A stretch of 64,000 bases of DNA from Amoebophrya sp. A120 (lineage: Eukaryota > Sar > Dinophyceae > Syndiniales > Amoebophryaceae): contig CAJINV010000002.1 in assembly GCA_905178155.1 (NCBI GenBank), positions 4,893,709 through 4,957,708 on the forward strand, given 5' to 3'. A model generated the notes under the pieces. That model made no database searches, was not told where the DNA came from, and was given only the letters and a program-made list of their open reading frames with translations. Below, in pieces: positions 1 to 10,810 of this stretch. The translations under genes were made by a program, and so were the position numbers. The stretch's first letter is position 1. Every line of letters begins with the position of its first letter.

Positions 1-559
1 AGGAAAGGGAGGACATGCGGCATGTCCTCCCACCTTTGTCATGTAGTTACGCCAACCCACGATAAGCACCACGACGATGAAATGCTAGAAATTTGTATTG
101 AGACCCACGACATGTGATACGAGGACAAGCCTCGGTTTCTTGAAGAAACGAATTCTACGAGCGATGACACTACAGATCGTCTTGCATATGATACTTATTT
201 TTTCGACTTAGGAATTGAGTTTATAGCACTCGAGCCGATGAAGTGCGTCGAAATAGGAATCACGGCGTCGATACTAAATGGCTGCGGCCAGAACACCAAT
301 AACGAAGGCACATAACAACCAGAACACCGGCGTTGACATCGCTGTCACTTGTCAAGAACTGCGTGCTCGTTTTCATCTGCGAGAGCAGTCAAGCCGCTTA
401 GGCTTTATTGCAATACTCGTATTCGTGAACTGCGCAATTGCAAGAGTTAGACTTACCGCTTCGAAATATCAAGGTGGGTCTCAAGTCGTTAAGACCAGCA
501 AAAAGGACCACCAATGATCTCTGATTTCGAGCTTTAGCAAAACAAGCAGACGCTAGTTT
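1..559. other. Intergenic, no gene seen
   Basis: No supportable coding region. A small plus-strand ORF at 278-517 has no recognisable feature. A near-perfect inverted repeat lies at 7-31, with 12-bp arms (arm GGGAGGACATGC) around a single central base. No introner element termini are present. Confidence 0.6.
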
Positions 560-2302
560 TTAGCCCAGCAACATCGCGTCAGAGCTGCTGGAACTGCTCG
601 CAGTCGGGTGCGTAGCCGATGGCTCTCTGTCGTCCTCGTTACCGGCGTTCCTGCGCACCTCCTCATACCGGGTGAGCAGTTTCACCTGTTCACTTCCAGT
701 ATGGTCCCACGTCAGGGTGTTGCCGTTCCAGTGAAAATAACCGCCCATGCCCGCTCCGGTTCCGGTCTTGCCATTTGTGGCTAGTACTACTTGGCAACGG
801 TGGCGCAGGTAGTCCTCCGCCAGCGCAGGCAACCGATGACCCAGTTTACTGGCATCTTCGATCAAGGCTCCGAGAAGGCATATGTAAAAGGATCGAACAG
901 GGCGGAGCAACACGTCGTGACCAACGACAATAAAGAGTAACAGAATGGTATCTCGGAGTTGGGGGCGGTGGTTGAAGTACGACTGAAGTTCCCGCAGCAT
1001 CTTTTTGCCACTATCTGTTTCCATTAGGCTGTATAAATTAGTTCGCGACATGCGGAAAATTATTTCGCGACAAGCTCTTCCAGCGTAAGCATCTTGTGGT
1101 GAGACATGTTTCAACAGCAAAGCTTCCTCATGCTCATCGTCGTCCGACACCGTTGCTTCAGTACTCGGACTGCTATCGTGAACGTCACGCCACTGGGCTA
1201 CCCTAAAAAATGTTTCTTTTCGCAACCGTAAACGTCCCTTCTCCCAATCGTAAACGAAAATGGAATCCACGGTCATCAGCGGAGGGCGAGCATCCTCCAT
1301 GAGCCTGATTCCCGTAGTGCAATCTTTGAACGTCCTTATCCCGGCAATAATCCACATCTTTCGGCTATCATATTTATCTGCAGCAGTGAGCGGACATTCC
1401 ACATTGTAGACGCGGACGCCATTCACCACCAACGACAGCACCCAACCACTTTCACTTTTGTCGGAATTGCGCAGCCAAACACCCAGCGTTGATCCGACAG
1501 ACATTCCCGTTATTTGCAGCTTCTTGTAAAGATCGATATTGTACATACCATCACAGGTCCACCACATGTCACCATTCTCGGAGTCCCATTCAACACCCCA
1601 CTTGTTGCGTCCCTCATCTGCTCCGTCGTGTAGCGAAGTTAGACACGAGCCGCACGGGGCACGTCCCTCAGCGCTATAAGTAAAGGCCAGGCTGATCTCT
1701 TTCACCGATCGATGTATTTCCGCCACAGGGTCCCCCGTCAGCTCAATCTCAGCATAGTACCCATGGCCATCCGGGTTTTGTGGCCGTTGAGCAGCTACCG
1801 CAACTGCCTGGCGATGTCCCGGCTTGCAAGAAAGGCGACCGCCATCAACTTGAGCGCCGTTTGATTTCTTCCTGTTCGAAAATCCGGCTAATGCACCCAT
1901 CTGTCGGCACGAGGCATCGATCTCTCCCTCTAGGTCGTCTTTTTCGTTTTCCAGAAGCGTGACGCTTTCCTCGAGCTGATCAATCCGTTCGTCTTTCTCT
2001 CTCGATTCCCGCGCCACGGTCGCTGCGGCGGTCTTTGCTCGCTCGACCTCCGCCTGCAGCGCTCTAATGCGGCTTTCCTGGTTTTCTAATTTCCTGCCGG
2101 CTTCCCGTCTATCTTGCTCACACATTCGCACGGCCGCTTCAATGTTTGCAGCGGTGACGTTCTTTCGCACGATCTCGGGACGTTCTTTCACATAGGCTTC
2201 GATTGCACTACGCAACGCGAAGTTCGGCGTTAACGTGGTCGCCGGTAGCACCAAACCGGTTACTGGGGAGGTGTTTCGCCCCTGGCGAAACCAGGTGGAA
2301 AT
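560..2302 (-). CDS. U-box / coiled-coil / SPRY protein, N-terminus incomplete
   Basis: The protein reads from 2302 to a TAA at 560 with no interruption. The first recognisable residues, WFRQGRNTSPVTG followed by LTPNFALRSAIEAYVK, match the second half of a U-box, the E2-binding fold of a class of ubiquitin ligases. A coiled coil of about 80 residues follows (QESRIRALQAEVERAK to LLENEKDDLEG). Next is a SPRY-like domain of about 180 residues (KWGVEWDSENGDMWWTCDGM, then a GSTLGVWL turn). A C-terminal region of about 200 residues ends in a serine run. The expected first half of the U-box (CPI..DPV..DGHTYER) is not seen upstream, because the frame runs into a 400-bp pyrimidine-rich tract. No ATG start can be fixed; the first long ORF codon at 2254 is TTG. 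A ubiquitin-ligase role is inferred from family knowledge. There are no introner elements in this gene. Confidence 0.65.
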   Translation of the reverse strand: MSTWFRQGRNTSPVTGLVLPATTLTPNFALRSAIEAYVKERPEIVRKNVTAANIEAAVRMCEQDRREAGRKLENQESRIRALQAEVERAKTAAATVARESREKDERIDQLEESVTLLENEKDDLEGEIDASCRQMGALAGFSNRKKSNGAQVDGGRLSCKPGHRQAVAVAAQRPQNPDGHGYYAEIELTGDPVAEIHRSVKEISLAFTYSAEGRAPCGSCLTSLHDGADEGRNKWGVEWDSENGDMWWTCDGMYNIDLYKKLQITGMSVGSTLGVWLRNSDKSESGWVLSLVVNGVRVYNVECPLTAADKYDSRKMWIIAGIRTFKDCTTGIRLMEDARPPLMTVDSIFVYDWEKGRLRLRKETFFRVAQWRDVHDSSPSTEATVSDDDEHEEALLLKHVSPQDAYAGRACREIIFRMSRTNLYSLMETDSGKKMLRELQSYFNHRPQLRDTILLLFIVVGHDVLLRPVRSFYICLLGALIEDASKLGHRLPALAEDYLRHRCQVVLATNGKTGTGAGMGGYFHWNGNTLTWDHTGSEQVKLLTRYEEVRRNAGNEDDREPSATHPTASSSSSSDAMLLG

Positions 2303-2690
2303 GGAGGAGAGACGAAGGAAGAGAGACGACGACGGCGAAAGAGAGAAGACGGATCTTCATTTCCTCATCTTCTCATTTCGTCTCCGTCTCGTTGGAGAGA
2401 AGGAAGACGATGGAAATAGAGAAAGAGAAGGGATAAGACGGAAAGATGACGGAGAAAGAGAACAGAAAGAATGAGAAGAGAACGAGAGGAGGAGAGAGAG
2501 AAGAGATAAGATGAAGAGAGGCGAGAGAGAGAGAGAAGGGAAATGGAAGAAGAGAGAAGGAGACGAGACACGGAGAGAGATGGACGAAAGAAGAGGACGA
2601 TGACGACGAGACGGAAGATGGAGACGGAGAGGAGAACGCATGAATTCCTCGCCTCCTCTCATCCTCCTCTTCTTCTCTCTCGTGTGTTGC
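2293..2690. repeat. Purine-rich (minus: CT-rich) low-complexity tract
   Basis: About 400 bp are almost pure GA on the plus strand (GAGAGA, GGAAGA and GACGAC units), so CT-rich on the minus strand. The tract gives spurious Ser/Leu/Phe- or Arg/Glu-rich ORFs in several frames. It separates the truncated U-box ORF from the ORF at 2659-3885. It could be the pyrimidine tract of an intron upstream of the U-box exon, or a promoter tract. Confidence 0.7.
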
Positions 2691-3885
2691 AGAGTTCCCA
2701 AATTGACAACTGTGTGGGTGCATTTTTCTTCAGGGTAAGTTCTTGGGTCCATCGATGAATTTTTGGAAATATGTCTTTGTCTGCCTCGGATACCATGTTC
2801 CAGAACGCAATGTCGAGAGCAAGCGTTCTTCCCCGATTAGCTTCCTGTCCTTGACCTTTTCCTTGCGTACCAGTTGTAGGTTCTCGAGTATAATAGACAA
2901 AAAAGTTGCTTTGCGCTTCAACGTCCCTCGCAAATGCGAAACCGTGCTCCATGTCACTTGCGACGGAGTAAAGTGTTCCCGTGCGCCCGTTTAACTGGGG
3001 GTATTGCAGATCGCGGTCGACAGAAGCAATAGCCTGCTGCTGGGAAGGGCGCTGGCCCGTGAGGGAAAAGTGAAGAATAGGAAACATCGTCTTCGTGGCA
3101 GTGTGGAACAAGAATTGGTACGGCAGGTATCTGTCGACAAATGTTCCGGTCATAACCCAGTATGCCGCACGTATTTCCCGAGCGAAAAAGTAGAAGTAGA
3201 GGGGCGCATCTCGTACGCGTTCTCCCATATGTTCTAACTGAGTGTCGATGCTAGAAGCTTCTTCGGGTCCGGGTCCGATCAACTGGTACAGTGGCTTTCG
3301 AAGCTTCATTTTTTGGCTTTTGAAAAAGCTTTCTCTTGCTTCGTCGTCGTTGATCTTCGCGGATTCTTTACCGTTGAAACCCCACTGGCGCGACATATCA
3401 AGCTCCGCCAACTCACAGGGGCTCTTTACTTGGCACCCCTGCTCCGACGTTTGCACCAGTGTGGAAGACGCCTCCTGCATCTGGAGGAGGGTTCCTGGGC
3501 TCGTCATGTTCTCACCACCCACCCCCGAACCACCAAGTCTTCCTCGAACATCAAGGCGTGTTTCATTTCGGTGACCCAGGAGGTGGAGATGATGATCAAC
3601 ATCATTCTCTTCCTTATCATCTTCGTGCACTTTCCTCCTCACGGACGGAGATGAAAATGCAGACACCGCGACAAGATGCCCTTTATTTCCCCCGCTGCTG
3701 TTAGCCATGAGTATGTTGGTCCTCGTGGTCATCCTTCCGAAATAATCAAAACCCGAAACCGTAAGCCAGAAGACTAAAAATTTTTTCGCGTGCTGGCAAC
3801 TGAGGGACCAACAACTTCTGCTCCGCAGGGCCCGGGGAGGGCTCCGAGGGAGGAGTCGGTCGTGTTTCGGGACAATACTCGACAT
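2659..3885 (-). CDS. Hypothetical protein (408 aa)
   Basis: This is an ATG-initiated ORF with no introner element. The N-terminal 60 residues are basic and hold a hydrophobic stretch (KKFLVFWLTVSGFDYFG), possibly a membrane anchor. The middle is low-complexity. The C-terminal 200 residues look folded and are rich in aromatic residues (APLYFYFFAREIRAAYWVMTG, FVDRYLPYQFLFHTATK). I do not recognise the family. The last 15 or so residues run into the GA-rich tract, so the true C-terminus may be spliced elsewhere. The next ORF downstream on the same strand is the U-box/SPRY gene in another frame; whether the two belong to one transcript cannot be told from the sequence. Confidence 0.5.
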   Translation of the reverse strand: MSSIVPKHDRLLPRSPPRALRSRSCWSLSCQHAKKFLVFWLTVSGFDYFGRMTTRTNILMANSSGGNKGHLVAVSAFSSPSVRRKVHEDDKEENDVDHHLHLLGHRNETRLDVRGRLGGSGVGGENMTSPGTLLQMQEASSTLVQTSEQGCQVKSPCELAELDMSRQWGFNGKESAKINDDEARESFFKSQKMKLRKPLYQLIGPGPEEASSIDTQLEHMGERVRDAPLYFYFFAREIRAAYWVMTGTFVDRYLPYQFLFHTATKTMFPILHFSLTGQRPSQQQAIASVDRDLQYPQLNGRTGTLYSVASDMEHGFAFARDVEAQSNFFVYYTREPTTGTQGKGQGQEANRGRTLALDIAFWNMVSEADKDIFPKIHRWTQELTLKKNAPTQLSIWELCNTRERRRGG

Positions 3886-5055
3886 TGTTGTGAAAATCTA
3901 ATCAATGTGATTCAAGGTAAGGCCATTTTCAAACCGGACATCGAGGAACGAAACGAATTCCTGTGAAAAAAAAGGACACAACAAAAAGAGAAAATCCACA
4001 AACTCAACGACATTCCTGTCATGCGAAGACCTTGTGCTGCAAGACGGACAGGGACGAGGAGGAGACCCAGACCCTGAAGATGAACATGGCAGCACGGAAA
4101 AAAAAAATATAAGTAAATGTGTAGTTGCTCGTAGGGGTCGCGCAATATCAAAATCCATGTTCTCCTTCGCTGGTCTGGAGGGGGATTGGATCCTGTGTAT
4201 CTGATAAACCAAAAAGACATTATCGGCTCCTCTTTTTGCACGGGAAAACTCCGAGGGTGGGACGGTGTTTGCATCTACTGAACCATCGAGCCATCACGAT
4301 TCAAGTTCCATGTAGTTCCTGTACAACGGTACAACGCAACCAAAAAGGAAGAACGACGGACATCGACGCGCACATCCCTTAGGGAAATTACGAAACCGAT
4401 GAGTGCAGGAAATCAATCCCGGGGATGAAACAAAAAGCAGCACGATTCTTTCACGATTTCTTCCGGTATGTTGAATTTGGCGCTGGCACGAAGAACGGAA
4501 AAAACCCTGTGACGAGCCAAAGCAGACGAAGGCAAGTTCCACAACACGCCACAAGCACGAAGATAAAATAGAAATACGAACAAGAACAAGAACGAAAAAA
4601 ATGTTAATGTATACATAGACGGCCTTGTTGTTTTGGAAGGTATGTAGAAGCAGCAGTGCATAGTGCTGGATGAAAAAAGGCTACCATCAACAGCGACGTC
4701 AATGTTGCCTTAGACGAGGCATCATGCTAGCTCGTCCAGCTCGTGCAGTACAACCACACATCTCTCGTACATAAATTTGATCGTGTAGTTTTTCAGAGAC
4801 GAACAACGTGAAAGTGAAACAAGTGATCTGAAACTACAAAAAAGAGAAGTGAGAGCATAATTCGCTTGCAGCATGCACTACATAGAGATTTCAGGATCTA
4901 CTTCTACGTCAACGTCGTTATCGTACTCGTAGGTCTTTATGAGATAAAAGTAGAACGTCGTCGAAACCTAGTTTAGTACGTATTTCCAACTGTGAACGAC
5001 TCCACATGAAGAAAACAGGTACAACCCTACCAAGTACACTTCGCAAATAAATTTC
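3886..5055. other. Intergenic, no gene seen
   Basis: About 1.2 kb between the hypothetical ORF and the stop of the cellulase-like gene. Only short overlapping ORFs without recognisable features are present. No introner termini, RNA gene or repeat was found. Confidence 0.55.
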
Positions 5056-7849
5056 TCAGGGCGAAAAGTATTTGATTCGTCCTTGCGTGATGACGCCTGG
5101 CTGCGCCCGGTTTGATCCGATGTTGCAGGTGAGCTCGTTGGGGTTACACTTGTCGAGCCACTGCATGTCTTTGCTGTGCCACGCCGTGCTATCAAAATGA
5201 AAAATCCCCCCTCCCCATATTGAAAAGCTATGTTTCCGAAGGTTTGTGTTGTTGATTTGAGGCCACAAATCACAGGCGTCTCGCAAGAAGACAAGGGCAG
5301 AAGTTTCCGCCCCATTATGGAAGCGATGCGTCATGCTGTTGGGCTTAAAGGGGAGCCGTTTGCCATGCTGAGCAACTAGATCCATACGCCCCTGCCTAGC
5401 CCGGGGATCTGGCCGCAGTGCCGCCCTGCAATACAAAGCTGATTTGTGTACACAAATCCAGCAACCGAAATTTCGTTTTGATATGGGGAGGGGAGGGTTT
5501 TCCTTGCAATACGTGCTTCGTCCCGACCACGGCGCCGGCGCGTCCTGCCGACGCATCTGCTCCCCGAAGCGACGCTTGTACTCCCTCGGGTCCGAAACGT
5601 GGTCGTATCCTGAGCAAAAACGTACCCACACCAGAGTCAGGATGGGGATTTTGCAACACACGCCTAGGAGTTTTGTGAGTCACACATCACAAGCTGCAGT
5701 CCGTAGCGTAGTGCAGGTTCGCAAGGCCATCTGCATCAGAAATCCATCTGCTCATCCTGTTTACAGCATTACAAATTCCAAAACACGATTGGAAATGACT
5801 CTCATGGGGATGCGCATTACAACTCTTCCGGTCTTTGCAAATCTGCATTACAACTCTGCTGTGGGTACGTTTTTACTGAGGATAGGTCGTCGTCGGGACT
5901 CAGCCAACCCTCGTCGGGACACGCCTCCGTTTCGAACTCACGACCCTCCTGCTGGAACAGCACGCGGATGTACCGCAGCTCTCCGTCCGCCGTGTTGTCC
6001 GCCGTCTCGAACCACACCGCCATCTCGAAGGGCTTCTCCGTGTCGATCACATTGCCCGCACCGGGACCGTACACACCCTCGTCCAGGAAGTACTTTGTCT
6101 TCAACCCGCAGCCGATGACGTCGCAGTACCGCTTATCCTTTGTGAAAACGTCCCCACCGCATTTATGTCATGCAAATCGCTAAAGGAACATCCATCTAAT
6201 GCGCACTTCCTTGAAAACAAGCATATTTATATTTTGTGATGTTCTGATGGTTGTGTTTTGGCATTTGTGATGGTAACACGAGGATGAAAAGCTCGATTTG
6301 TGATGTCGCGGCTGCACAACTAGCTATACGACGAGCACATCACTGCAAAGCCCAAACTTGTCATGCGCCGCAACAGCATCAAAAACGAAATTCCCAATTT
6401 GACCACGGAGTGCTGTCATGAGACCCGATTTCACACAGGATACTGCTTACGGTTCTGGTTGTGCCGGTCGTTCACCAGCGAGCGCACGCCGGGCGTGAAC
6501 ACTTCGCGCAGCTCCGCCTCGGAATCCGCACACAGGTGCGTCATCACCCCCAGTCCGACCTTGTTCAGCTCCACCAAGTCGAGCTCGGGACAGGGGGCCA
6601 ACGCCACCCCCGAGTCGCAGTCGCCGCCGTCCTCCTCGCGGCCCGAGGCGACCAGGTACCAATTGTTGTTGCAATCGCAGCCGTAGTCCTTCGTGTTCAG
6701 GGTCATGGACACCACGGAGTTTAGCAGCGACTGTGGGTACATCACCACCAGGTCCTGGTACTCCTGCGCTCCGTCCTTGTAGTCCCTCGGAAACGGCCGC
6801 ATGCCATTGCTCCCGGTCGTCGTGGTCGCAGCATCGTTGGAAGTCGTCGTGGTGGAGGTCATGGTGGTTGTACCACCTGCGTTGAGGAGAGATCCCCGTG
6901 CACCCGTAGGCGACACTACCGTACCCGCTGCTGCTGCACTGTTTCCACCGAGAAGGGTGGAGGTTCTCGTCGTGCCACCCCCGTTTTGAAAAGGCGTCAC
7001 TCCAGCGAAATTGCTCGCACCACCGTAGGCACGAGGCTGCAGTTGGGACGAAGTTGTAGATGAACTTTCGCAACAGCTCGCTGTGTCTCCGTCAGAAGTT
7101 GCTGAGGATGATGAAACCCATCTACTTCCCCTTCCCCCGCCACCACCCTGCACCGCATCAAACGAAGTTGCGACATTGTAAGCCTGGCCGGGAGAATTCA
7201 CATTTTGGCTCATGCTGGTCGTGCTCAACGTTCCCGGTACAGGAGCGGAACCACTTGAAATAGATTGCGCCACTTGTTGGGGCTGGTCCTGGCGTTCCTT
7301 CACTTCTTCCCGTTTTTCATTTTCCTCCATGTGCAGAAAAACCGACGAGCTTCGTGTCTCATTTTCGCGATCGGTGTCAAGAAGATCCGGATCTAGAACT
7401 TGCGCAGAAGGAGTCTTCTTGTAGTTGTTCCCTACCGGAGCTGTAGATCTCTTTGCCTCGTCCGGTCGAGCACCTGCTCCGCCAGAAGTAGTGAATGAAG
7501 TTCCTGCCGGTGCACCAGAAGGGACCGCGGGTCCTCGTCGTTCCTTTCGGGCCAAAAGGGAAGCAGGAGGATGCACCAGTGTGGATTCTTGGCTCTTTTG
7601 CAGGTGGTTGGAATCATGGTGAAGATCTTCCGTTCGAAAAGCTTCACCTCCTTCTCCTGCGCCCACAGCCTTCGTTTTTCCATTGTTCTTCAACAGCAGG
7701 GCCTGGGCGGTGTGGAAGAAAGCGAGATTGGAAAGTTGAAGAGTTGCCAGAAGTCGTGGCACGCCGCTGCAAGAAGCTGATGAAACAGCGAGCAACGTCA
7801 GCCCGCGGCGTCCTCTTCGTCCTCTTTGCACGGGCAGCACGGAGGACAT
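5056..7849 (-). CDS. GH7-like cellulase, four exons split by three introner elements (622 aa)
   Basis: Glycoside hydrolase family 7 enzymes cut cellulose with retention of configuration; dinoflagellates are known to have them. Coding blocks are 7849-6443, 6133-5885, 5605-5512 and 5189-5056. Dropping each element and one 5-nt duplication copy gives 622 codons plus stop with no frame break. Start is the ATG at 7849; a TTG at 7870 lies upstream in frame. The N-terminus is basic, then hydrophobic (GLTLLAVSSASCSG), a weak secretion signal. Residues 40-390 are low-complexity. The GH7 match starts near residue 380. ELDLVE at 422-427 fits the ExDxxE catalytic motif (EMDIWE in Cel7 enzymes), followed by MTHLC. 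After splicing come YCDVIGC, YGPG, IDTEKPF and GELRYIR, then HSKDMQWLDKCNP, which resembles NMLWLDS. The usual GH7 N-terminal half is not recognisable, so activity is uncertain. One duplication is imperfect. Confidence 0.72.
5190..5511. mobile_element. Introner element IE-B, 322 bp
   Basis: Termini carry AATCCCCCCTCCCCATAT and its complement. The flanking duplication CGTGC is perfect on both sides. It interrupts the GH7-like gene between GRST and AWHSK. Its interior runs opposite to the copies at 17210, 20892, 39201 and 56507. The host frame happens to stay open through the whole element. Confidence 0.93.
5606..5884. mobile_element. Introner element IE-C, 279 bp
   Basis: Termini carry AAAAACGTACCCACACCAGA and its inverted partner. 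The duplication GGTCG is perfect. It interrupts the GH7-like gene between SPDDD and HVSDP. Nearly identical in length, orientation and sequence to the element at 28570-28848. Confidence 0.93.
6134..6442. mobile_element. Introner element IE-C, divergent, 309 bp
   Basis: Starts TATCCTTTGTGAAAACG and ends with the partial inverted partner CACACAGGATA. The duplication is CCGCT/CTGCT, one mismatch. Removal joins NRKQ to YCDVIGC in frame inside the GH7 match. The decayed repeats suggest an older insertion. Confidence 0.8.
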
Positions 7850-9105
7850 TTTCCGCAACACGAAAAGCAAGAAAGCAAAAGCTAAAAGATAAGATTTTTT
7901 ACCAACAGAACAAATCGTTCCAGTTTTTTACATGCAGAAGCAGTAGTAGGAATACTACTACATAGTCGTTGAAGTCATAAACATAAACTTGAAACTAACA
8001 TCCGAGGAAATACTGGGGCAGCCAAAGTTCCCTGTTTTGTTTCATTATCAACACGACCTTTGATGAGTAAGAACGATTCAAGAGGTGGTGGACGATGCAC
8101 GTTTATTCCCATTCGCTTCTGTGGCTGTGGCTCCGCTAGGGACGATTGACGCAAGGACCAACATGCTAAGACAACTTATGAATAACGAAAAGACACCAGC
8201 ACGCGCGATGGAGAACGACTGGAAAAAGGAGAACGAATTCGAATGTTCAGGAATAATGGGGTATACTTACAAGAACGGAGAAATATATACGCGACTATCG
8301 AAAAGAAACCAAACTACCTTTGCAGAGACACTGGGTCAGAACACAAAGCACGCGACCTACGCAAGTTGCTTGTTGCATACGCTTACGCACACATACGGAG
8401 TATAGGCCTATGAAATTTGCAGGAGCAGAAAACAAAGCAAAAACTGGTCCTCCTCGCAAGGATCCAGTAGGTGCAGAACCAGTTCGTCACAAGAAATCTC
8501 GCATGAATCAATCCTCCACTTCATCAACAAGACAACAGCGGAGGCGTCAAAATTTGGGTCTTATCACCCAGGGTAAGCCCAGGGAAGGGGTGCTGAAAGA
8601 GAAGACATACTTCCGATTGCGAAGCGGAAGCAGATGAGAGGACGATAATTGACAGACTTAGTACGAAAATTCGCAATGTCCGAAGGTTCTTAGTTTTTTC
8701 GAAAGTGCTGGAAAAAACGCATTCACATACTGCTGGCCCAAACTCGTCGGGATGAGAAACGCAAAACTTACTCCAGTGGTTAACCGTACTGCGGTCGTGG
8801 TTAGCCGTATGTAATTAATCCACACCGTACTGCTCTCTCTTATCGTTCGTACGTTCGTAATATGAGAGTGGACAAAAGCTCCCCCTGCTGCTCCCCTTTA
8901 TTTGTAAATGAATATGAAACGCAGGAAGAAACTCGCTATGCTTGCGCGACCAGATCGTGGAGCCCAACAAACCAGGGCCACAATCTTCGTGTCGTAGATT
9001 TATCATGCAGTACTGTTGCATTTTTGTTTTTGTATGCTCTTGCTGTTCAATCATGCCCTACTTCAAAAAAAAAGGACGCAGGGGGGGGGTTCTTGTCTTC
9101 CACTT
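7850..9105. other. Intergenic, no gene seen
   Basis: About 1.25 kb upstream of the cellulase-like gene and downstream of the scramblase gene. It holds an A9 run and a G9 run near 9066-9089. Plus-strand ORFs at 8085-8405 and 8320-8637 have no recognisable content. No introner termini. Confidence 0.55.
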
Positions 9106-10810
9106 TCATACGTAGTACTGCAGCTCCACCATCATAGCGGCGGCCAGGAGCAGCGCCTTTTCGTTCGGTCCCGCGTAGTCCGGCGGGGTCACTTTGAAGG
9201 TCTGCGCGTCCGCAAGCGCTTCCTTTAGGATTTGCTTGAAGCCTCCGCCCTTCTTCTGCAACATGCCCACTCGCGCGTGGGTGCGTTCGTCAAAGATGGC
9301 GTACTTCGCGTCCCCAAACGGACAGCACGCGCCCAGCTGGCACTCGGACCCCTCGACGGTGTACAAGTGCTCCCCCAGCTGGTTGTAAACCATCTCCCGC
9401 GTGCCGCAACACTTGCAGTGGTCCTGCACGTGGCCAATGTTCTTGAAGCTACTGCGGCCCGTGCTGTAGTTCGGCAGGACCGCTTGCACGTCGAAACGCG
9501 GCTTACAAAAGCTCGTACACAGACACGGGCAGCAGCAGCACTGGCACACAAAGTCCTTCTTCATGCGCAGCACTTTCCCGGAGGACGGGGCGGCGTCGTG
9601 CTTCCGGCGAAAGACGTGGTTCCCCGCAAACTCACCCTCGTATGCGTTGTCTTTCGCGTTGTCCCCCGCGAAGAGCTCAAACGTCAGCGATCTGGAGGGC
9701 CCGCAGCAGCACTTCTGGAACCAGCTGCTGTCTTCGGAAATGTACAGGTTGGGTCCGATTTGGTTGTCGTAATAGTCCATGGCTTTCACCGTGTACTTGT
9801 TCCCCAGTTCCACCCCCACCAGGTTCTCGACAATGTCCCTCTTGCTGACCTTTTGGATGATGTAAAACTGGTCCCCGAGCACGTCCGGCATGTTCCCCGT
9901 GGTCAGCGGGTTGTTGCTCCGCGGACTCCGGCTGTCTTTGGTGGAAACGGGACTCACGGTGAAATTCGACCCGTCCGCCCCAGCGGTTGTCGTTCCCATC
10001 TGCTGCATCTGGGGCTGCTGCAGGTAGGCGTATGTGTTGTAGTACCCGCTCTCGTCGGACTCCCCCCCGTAATCGTAGTTGTTTGTTTGCTCATCGTAAT
10101 TGTTGTCCATGTTCGTTCCATACTCGAAAAAGCCTTTACTCGAAAGCATATCCACATTGCCGTAGTTGGTCGCACCGTACGAGGCATTTTTAGTAGTAGC
10201 CCCCGTCGTCCCGCCATAGTATTGATTCTCCACCAGGTCGGGAGATGATCCGCTGTAGAAGGCCTCGCCCTCGCCCTGAGCCCGCTTCCGTTTTTCGTGT
10301 TGTGACGCCACGCTCTGCGCATTTCTCTCCTTCTGGGACTGCCGCTGCCAGGTGGCTTCGGTGAAGCCCTGGACGGGCCTGGTTTGGTTGTAGTAGGTGT
10401 ACGAGGCATTTTTTGTATCTTTGTGGTTCATCCCGCTGTTGCTACTGTCGCGGTCATATTCGCTCGTGCTGTCCTCGGCCTCCTCGGTGGACTCGATCAC
10501 CTGGATCGGATCCTCCTCGCCGTAGAGGTTATCCCACGCAAAAACTGTTTCACTGTGATGATTTTGCAAGAAGCGCATCACAAGTTTGTTACACATGACA
10601 CAGAAAATTTGCCATGCGCGTTTCCCAAGGGAAAACACGCTTGGAAATCCAATGTCTTGCAGGTGCAACAAGACACGTAGTTCTGTGTTCCGTTTTCTGC
10701 ATCACAAGTTCACAGTGAAACAGTTTTTTCTTGCGATAGAGGTCGGTGTTTTCGTAGTAGTTGTTCTCGTTGCCCGCACCCACGGGGTTCGTGTTCCACC
10801 AGGAAGCCAT
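9106..10810 (-). CDS. Phospholipid scramblase family protein (496 aa)
   Basis: Scramblases move phospholipids between membrane leaflets, usually under calcium control. The gene has two coding blocks, 10810-10739 and 10529-9106, separated by one IE-E element. Splicing gives 497 codons in frame, joining ENTDL to YGEEDP. Start is the ATG at 10810. Residues 1-240 are rich in Tyr, Asn, Gln and Gly, as in the proline/tyrosine-rich tails of many scramblases. Residues 245-496 cover the scramblase fold: NKYTVKAMDYYDNQIG, EDSSWFQKCCCGPSRSLTFEL, a cysteine cluster VCQCCCCPCLCTSF, the second core strand set FDVQAVLP, then ILKEALADAQTFKVTPP. A hydrophobic C-terminal helix closes the protein (KALLLAAAMMVELQYYV). 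Cysteine-rich motifs that may be palmitoylated are intact. Family assignment is firm; substrate and membrane are inference. Confidence 0.9.
10530..10738. mobile_element. Introner element IE-E, 209 bp
   Basis: Termini carry AAAAACTGTTTCACTGT and its complement. The duplication GAGGT is perfect. Removal joins the first 24 codons of the scramblase to the rest in frame. The termini match those of 45047-45256; the interiors differ. Confidence 0.92.

Noticed and set aside
2357-2752. Ser/Leu/Phe-rich ORFs over the purine-rich tract
   Set aside because: They arise from low-complexity sequence in several frames and show no domain.
5056-5661. Single 201-aa ORF reading through the B element and into the C element
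   Set aside because: It starts inside the C element and translates element sequence. The spliced model matches GH7 better and uses perfect duplications.
8085-8637. Overlapping plus-strand ORFs in the gap upstream of the cellulase-like gene
   Set aside because: Short, without recognisable motifs or typical composition; no support for translation.
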